64,000 nt of DNA from Gemmatimonadota bacterium. Lineage in GTDB: Bacteria; Gemmatimonadota; Gemmatimonadetes; Longimicrobiales; Gaopeijiaceae. A model generated the notes under the pieces. That model had not been told where the DNA came from, did no database searches, and worked only from the letters and a program-made list of their open reading frames with translations. A program made the position numbers and the translations under genes. Shown piece by piece: positions 62,156 to 64,000 of this stretch (position 1 is the first letter of the stretch; each line of letters starts with the position of its first letter). The stretch is from contig JAJDNC010000143.1 in assembly GCA_022340865.1 (NCBI GenBank), forward strand, positions 29,497 to 93,496, written 5' to 3'.

Positions 62156-63349
62156 TTAATACCCCGTCAGACGCAGCGTGAGAGCCAAACGCTTGAAGCT
62201 CTCCTTCACGGAGCCGTCGGTGCGCTGCCCGTTCTCGAAGGTCAGGTCCACGGAAGCCTGCGTGAGAGCGGATCGGGTGAGGGTCTGGGCCTGCTTCAGC
62301 ACGAGGCCGAAGCCCGCCGACCACGCCGTCTCCACCGGCTTGCTTCCCGTGAGCGAGAACGGCAGGTCACTGTGCCTGTAACCGACGCGCAGAGGCGCGC
62401 GGCGTCCCAGGAACGAGGCCCGGCTCAGCTCGATGCCGGCCCCCCATGTGATGTCGGCCCCCGACACCGTCCCCGTCGCCACCTGGTTCTTGATGGACGA
62501 CCAGTCCGCGCGGGTGAAGCCGGCGTTGATGGCCAGCCCGGGTGCCAGGATCCCGGTGGCTCCGAGGCGCACTTGAACCGGGAGATCGAAGCTCGCGCTG
62601 GACCCCTTGGTGTCGGACGAAGCGGTGGCCTTCAGCTTGCTGGACCAGGTCATGCTTCCGGCGACATGTGCGACCGTGCCCAGGTCGGCGGACAAGCCAC
62701 CGGTGATGGCCACTCCCGAATAGTCCCAGTATCCTCCGGCCTGGAACCGAGAGAGCGCGGAGGAAGCGATGGTGTCGTTGAAGGTGCGCACCAGCCGCCG
62801 CGTGAGCGAGCCGCCGTACCGGCCCACCGAGAGTCCCACCGACAGGCTCCTGCTCACGGCGCGGGCGAACCCGAGGCGGATCTGCGAGACGCCACCCGCC
62901 GAGGTGAAGGAATCCGTCACCGCGAGCAGGGTATCGCTCAGGGAGACGGTCGCGGCCTCCTCCCCCCGGTATCGCTGGTCCAATACCGACTCGAAGCTGA
63001 ACGTGACCACGCCCAGATTGAAGGCGGGATACGCGATGCCGATCAACGGGAAAGGGGCCGCGCGGAAGGAGCCGGTCTCCTTCGTGGCGGAGTTGGAGTA
63101 CGAGACCCACGACGGCACGGCGGTCATCATGACGGTGCCCACGATCAGGTGCGCGGCCGCCGCCGGGTCCCCCGCCGTGATCGCATCGCCCTGGAGACCG
63201 ATGTCCACGCCTCCGAGGGCCTGCGCGCGCGCGTCCACCGCATCCACGGGGAATCCCAGCCCGGCGGCACTCAGGATCGACTGCGCGTGCCCGGCCAGGG
63301 GCGTCGCGGCCAGGAGCACCAGCGCGAAGAGCGTGGAGGAGCGGTTCAT
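62156..63349 (-). CDS. outer-membrane beta-barrel candidate (PorV/UPF0164-like)
   Basis: Signal peptide MNRSSTLFALVLLAATPLAGHAQS; alternating amphipathic strands; ARAQALGGVDIGLQGDA start; C-terminal LALTLRLTGY aromatic end. Confidence 0.65.
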   Translation of the reverse strand: MNRSSTLFALVLLAATPLAGHAQSILSAAGLGFPVDAVDARAQALGGVDIGLQGDAITAGDPAAAAHLIVGTVMMTAVPSWVSYSNSATKETGSFRAAPFPLIGIAYPAFNLGVVTFSFESVLDQRYRGEEAATVSLSDTLLAVTDSFTSAGGVSQIRLGFARAVSRSLSVGLSVGRYGGSLTRRLVRTFNDTIASSALSRFQAGGYWDYSGVAITGGLSADLGTVAHVAGSMTWSSKLKATASSDTKGSSASFDLPVQVRLGATGILAPGLAINAGFTRADWSSIKNQVATGTVSGADITWGAGIELSRASFLGRRAPLRVGYRHSDLPFSLTGSKPVETAWSAGFGLVLKQAQTLTRSALTQASVDLTFENGQRTDGSVKESFKRLALTLRLTGY

Positions 63350-64000
63350 GGGTGCTCCACCGGCGGGCCCACGGTGACGACGAGCCGGAGCGTCGGCGCC
63401 AACGTGGAGCTCGGGCCGTAGAAGGAGGCGTAGGAGATCCGGAGGGGCTCGTACGTCGACACGAGCGCTACCGTGCGTGGCCCGGTGTTCGTCGTGTCCG
63501 CGATGACCGCCTGCATCCACGACGTAACGGGAATCTCCACCGCGGCGCCCTGATCGGCTCCGAAGAGCGAGGGCGGCAGCCGTCTGCCCAGGCCGCTGGT
63601 GATCATCGACCCTCCCAGGGGCGCCTTGGGGAGCAAGGTCCGGTCGAACACCGGACGCGCGTCCAGGTAGACGGTGTCACTGGGTGCGTAGGCCGTATCC
63701 CCCGCCATGGTGTGGAGCACCAGCGCCGCGTACGTGATCTCGTCCTTGGTCAGCGTCATGGGGCACTGCACCACGGCGCACAGCTGGGGAGGACCGTCCA
63801 GCGTCCTGGGCACGTTCACGTCCATGACCGAGCGCCACGACGGAACGCCGCCCACGCGGATCCCGCTGGTGGGCGGAGCCGGTTGCGGGTCGTACACGAA
63901 CGTCAGATCCGACCGGTCTACGCTCAGAACCAGAGCCGTGTCGGGCCTCAGCGACGACCGCGTGTCCAGGCGCAGGGCGACGTCGGTCAACTTGAGCCGC
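63346..64000 (-). CDS. hypothetical secreted/extracellular protein, C-terminal part (partial, runs off window)
   Basis: Open frame continues past the annotated ORF start (RLKLTDVALRLDTR...) to the window edge; 4-nt overlap with the downstream barrel gene. Confidence 0.6.
   Translation of the reverse strand, partial: RLKLTDVALRLDTRSSLRPDTALVLSVDRSDLTFVYDPQPAPPTSGIRVGGVPSWRSVMDVNVPRTLDGPPQLCAVVQCPMTLTKDEITYAALVLHTMAGDTAYAPSDTVYLDARPVFDRTLLPKAPLGGSMITSGLGRRLPPSLFGADQGAAVEIPVTSWMQAVIADTTNTGPRTVALVSTYEPLRISYASFYGPSSTLAPTLRLVVTVGPPVEHP

Overview
GC-rich bacterial chromosomal window of about 64 kb, essentially all coding (about 60 CDS), with very short intergenic gaps. I saw no rRNA, tRNA, CRISPR array, transposase, integrase or phage genes. 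Family content and style suggest Gemmatimonadota or a relative, but this is inference and was not verified. Most of the content is core metabolism: (i) acyl-CoA catabolism (acyl-CoA dehydrogenase, two enoyl-CoA hydratases, MCC-type carboxyltransferase, a split AtuA, a two-piece methylmalonyl-CoA-type mutase and MeaB); (ii) rne-rplU-rpmA; (iii) mgtE-ubiB/aarF; (iv) phoH-pgpH-ybeY, aspS, vanZ-like; (v) lepB, LytR_C, YqeK-like HD, panC, panB; (vi) a trp cluster trpD // lexA // trpC-F-B-[HEAT]-[HD-GYP]-trpA; (vii) a long + strand run truA-fsa-degQ-purB-purC-psd-pssA-purS-purQ-purL-purF-add; (viii) fbp, comEC, LapA-like, miaB, mtaB, and an outer-membrane beta-barrel candidate. No textbook defence or mobile system is visible. 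The most interesting items are: an adjacent HEAT-repeat / HD-GYP gene pair that appears to share an N-terminal domain and sits inside the trp operon; a GTTC-N7-GTTC direct repeat (LexA-box-like) in front of lexA; a hybrid Liu/Atu-like plus mutase catabolic block with a split AtuA; and a duplicated hairpin element near the NFACT gene.
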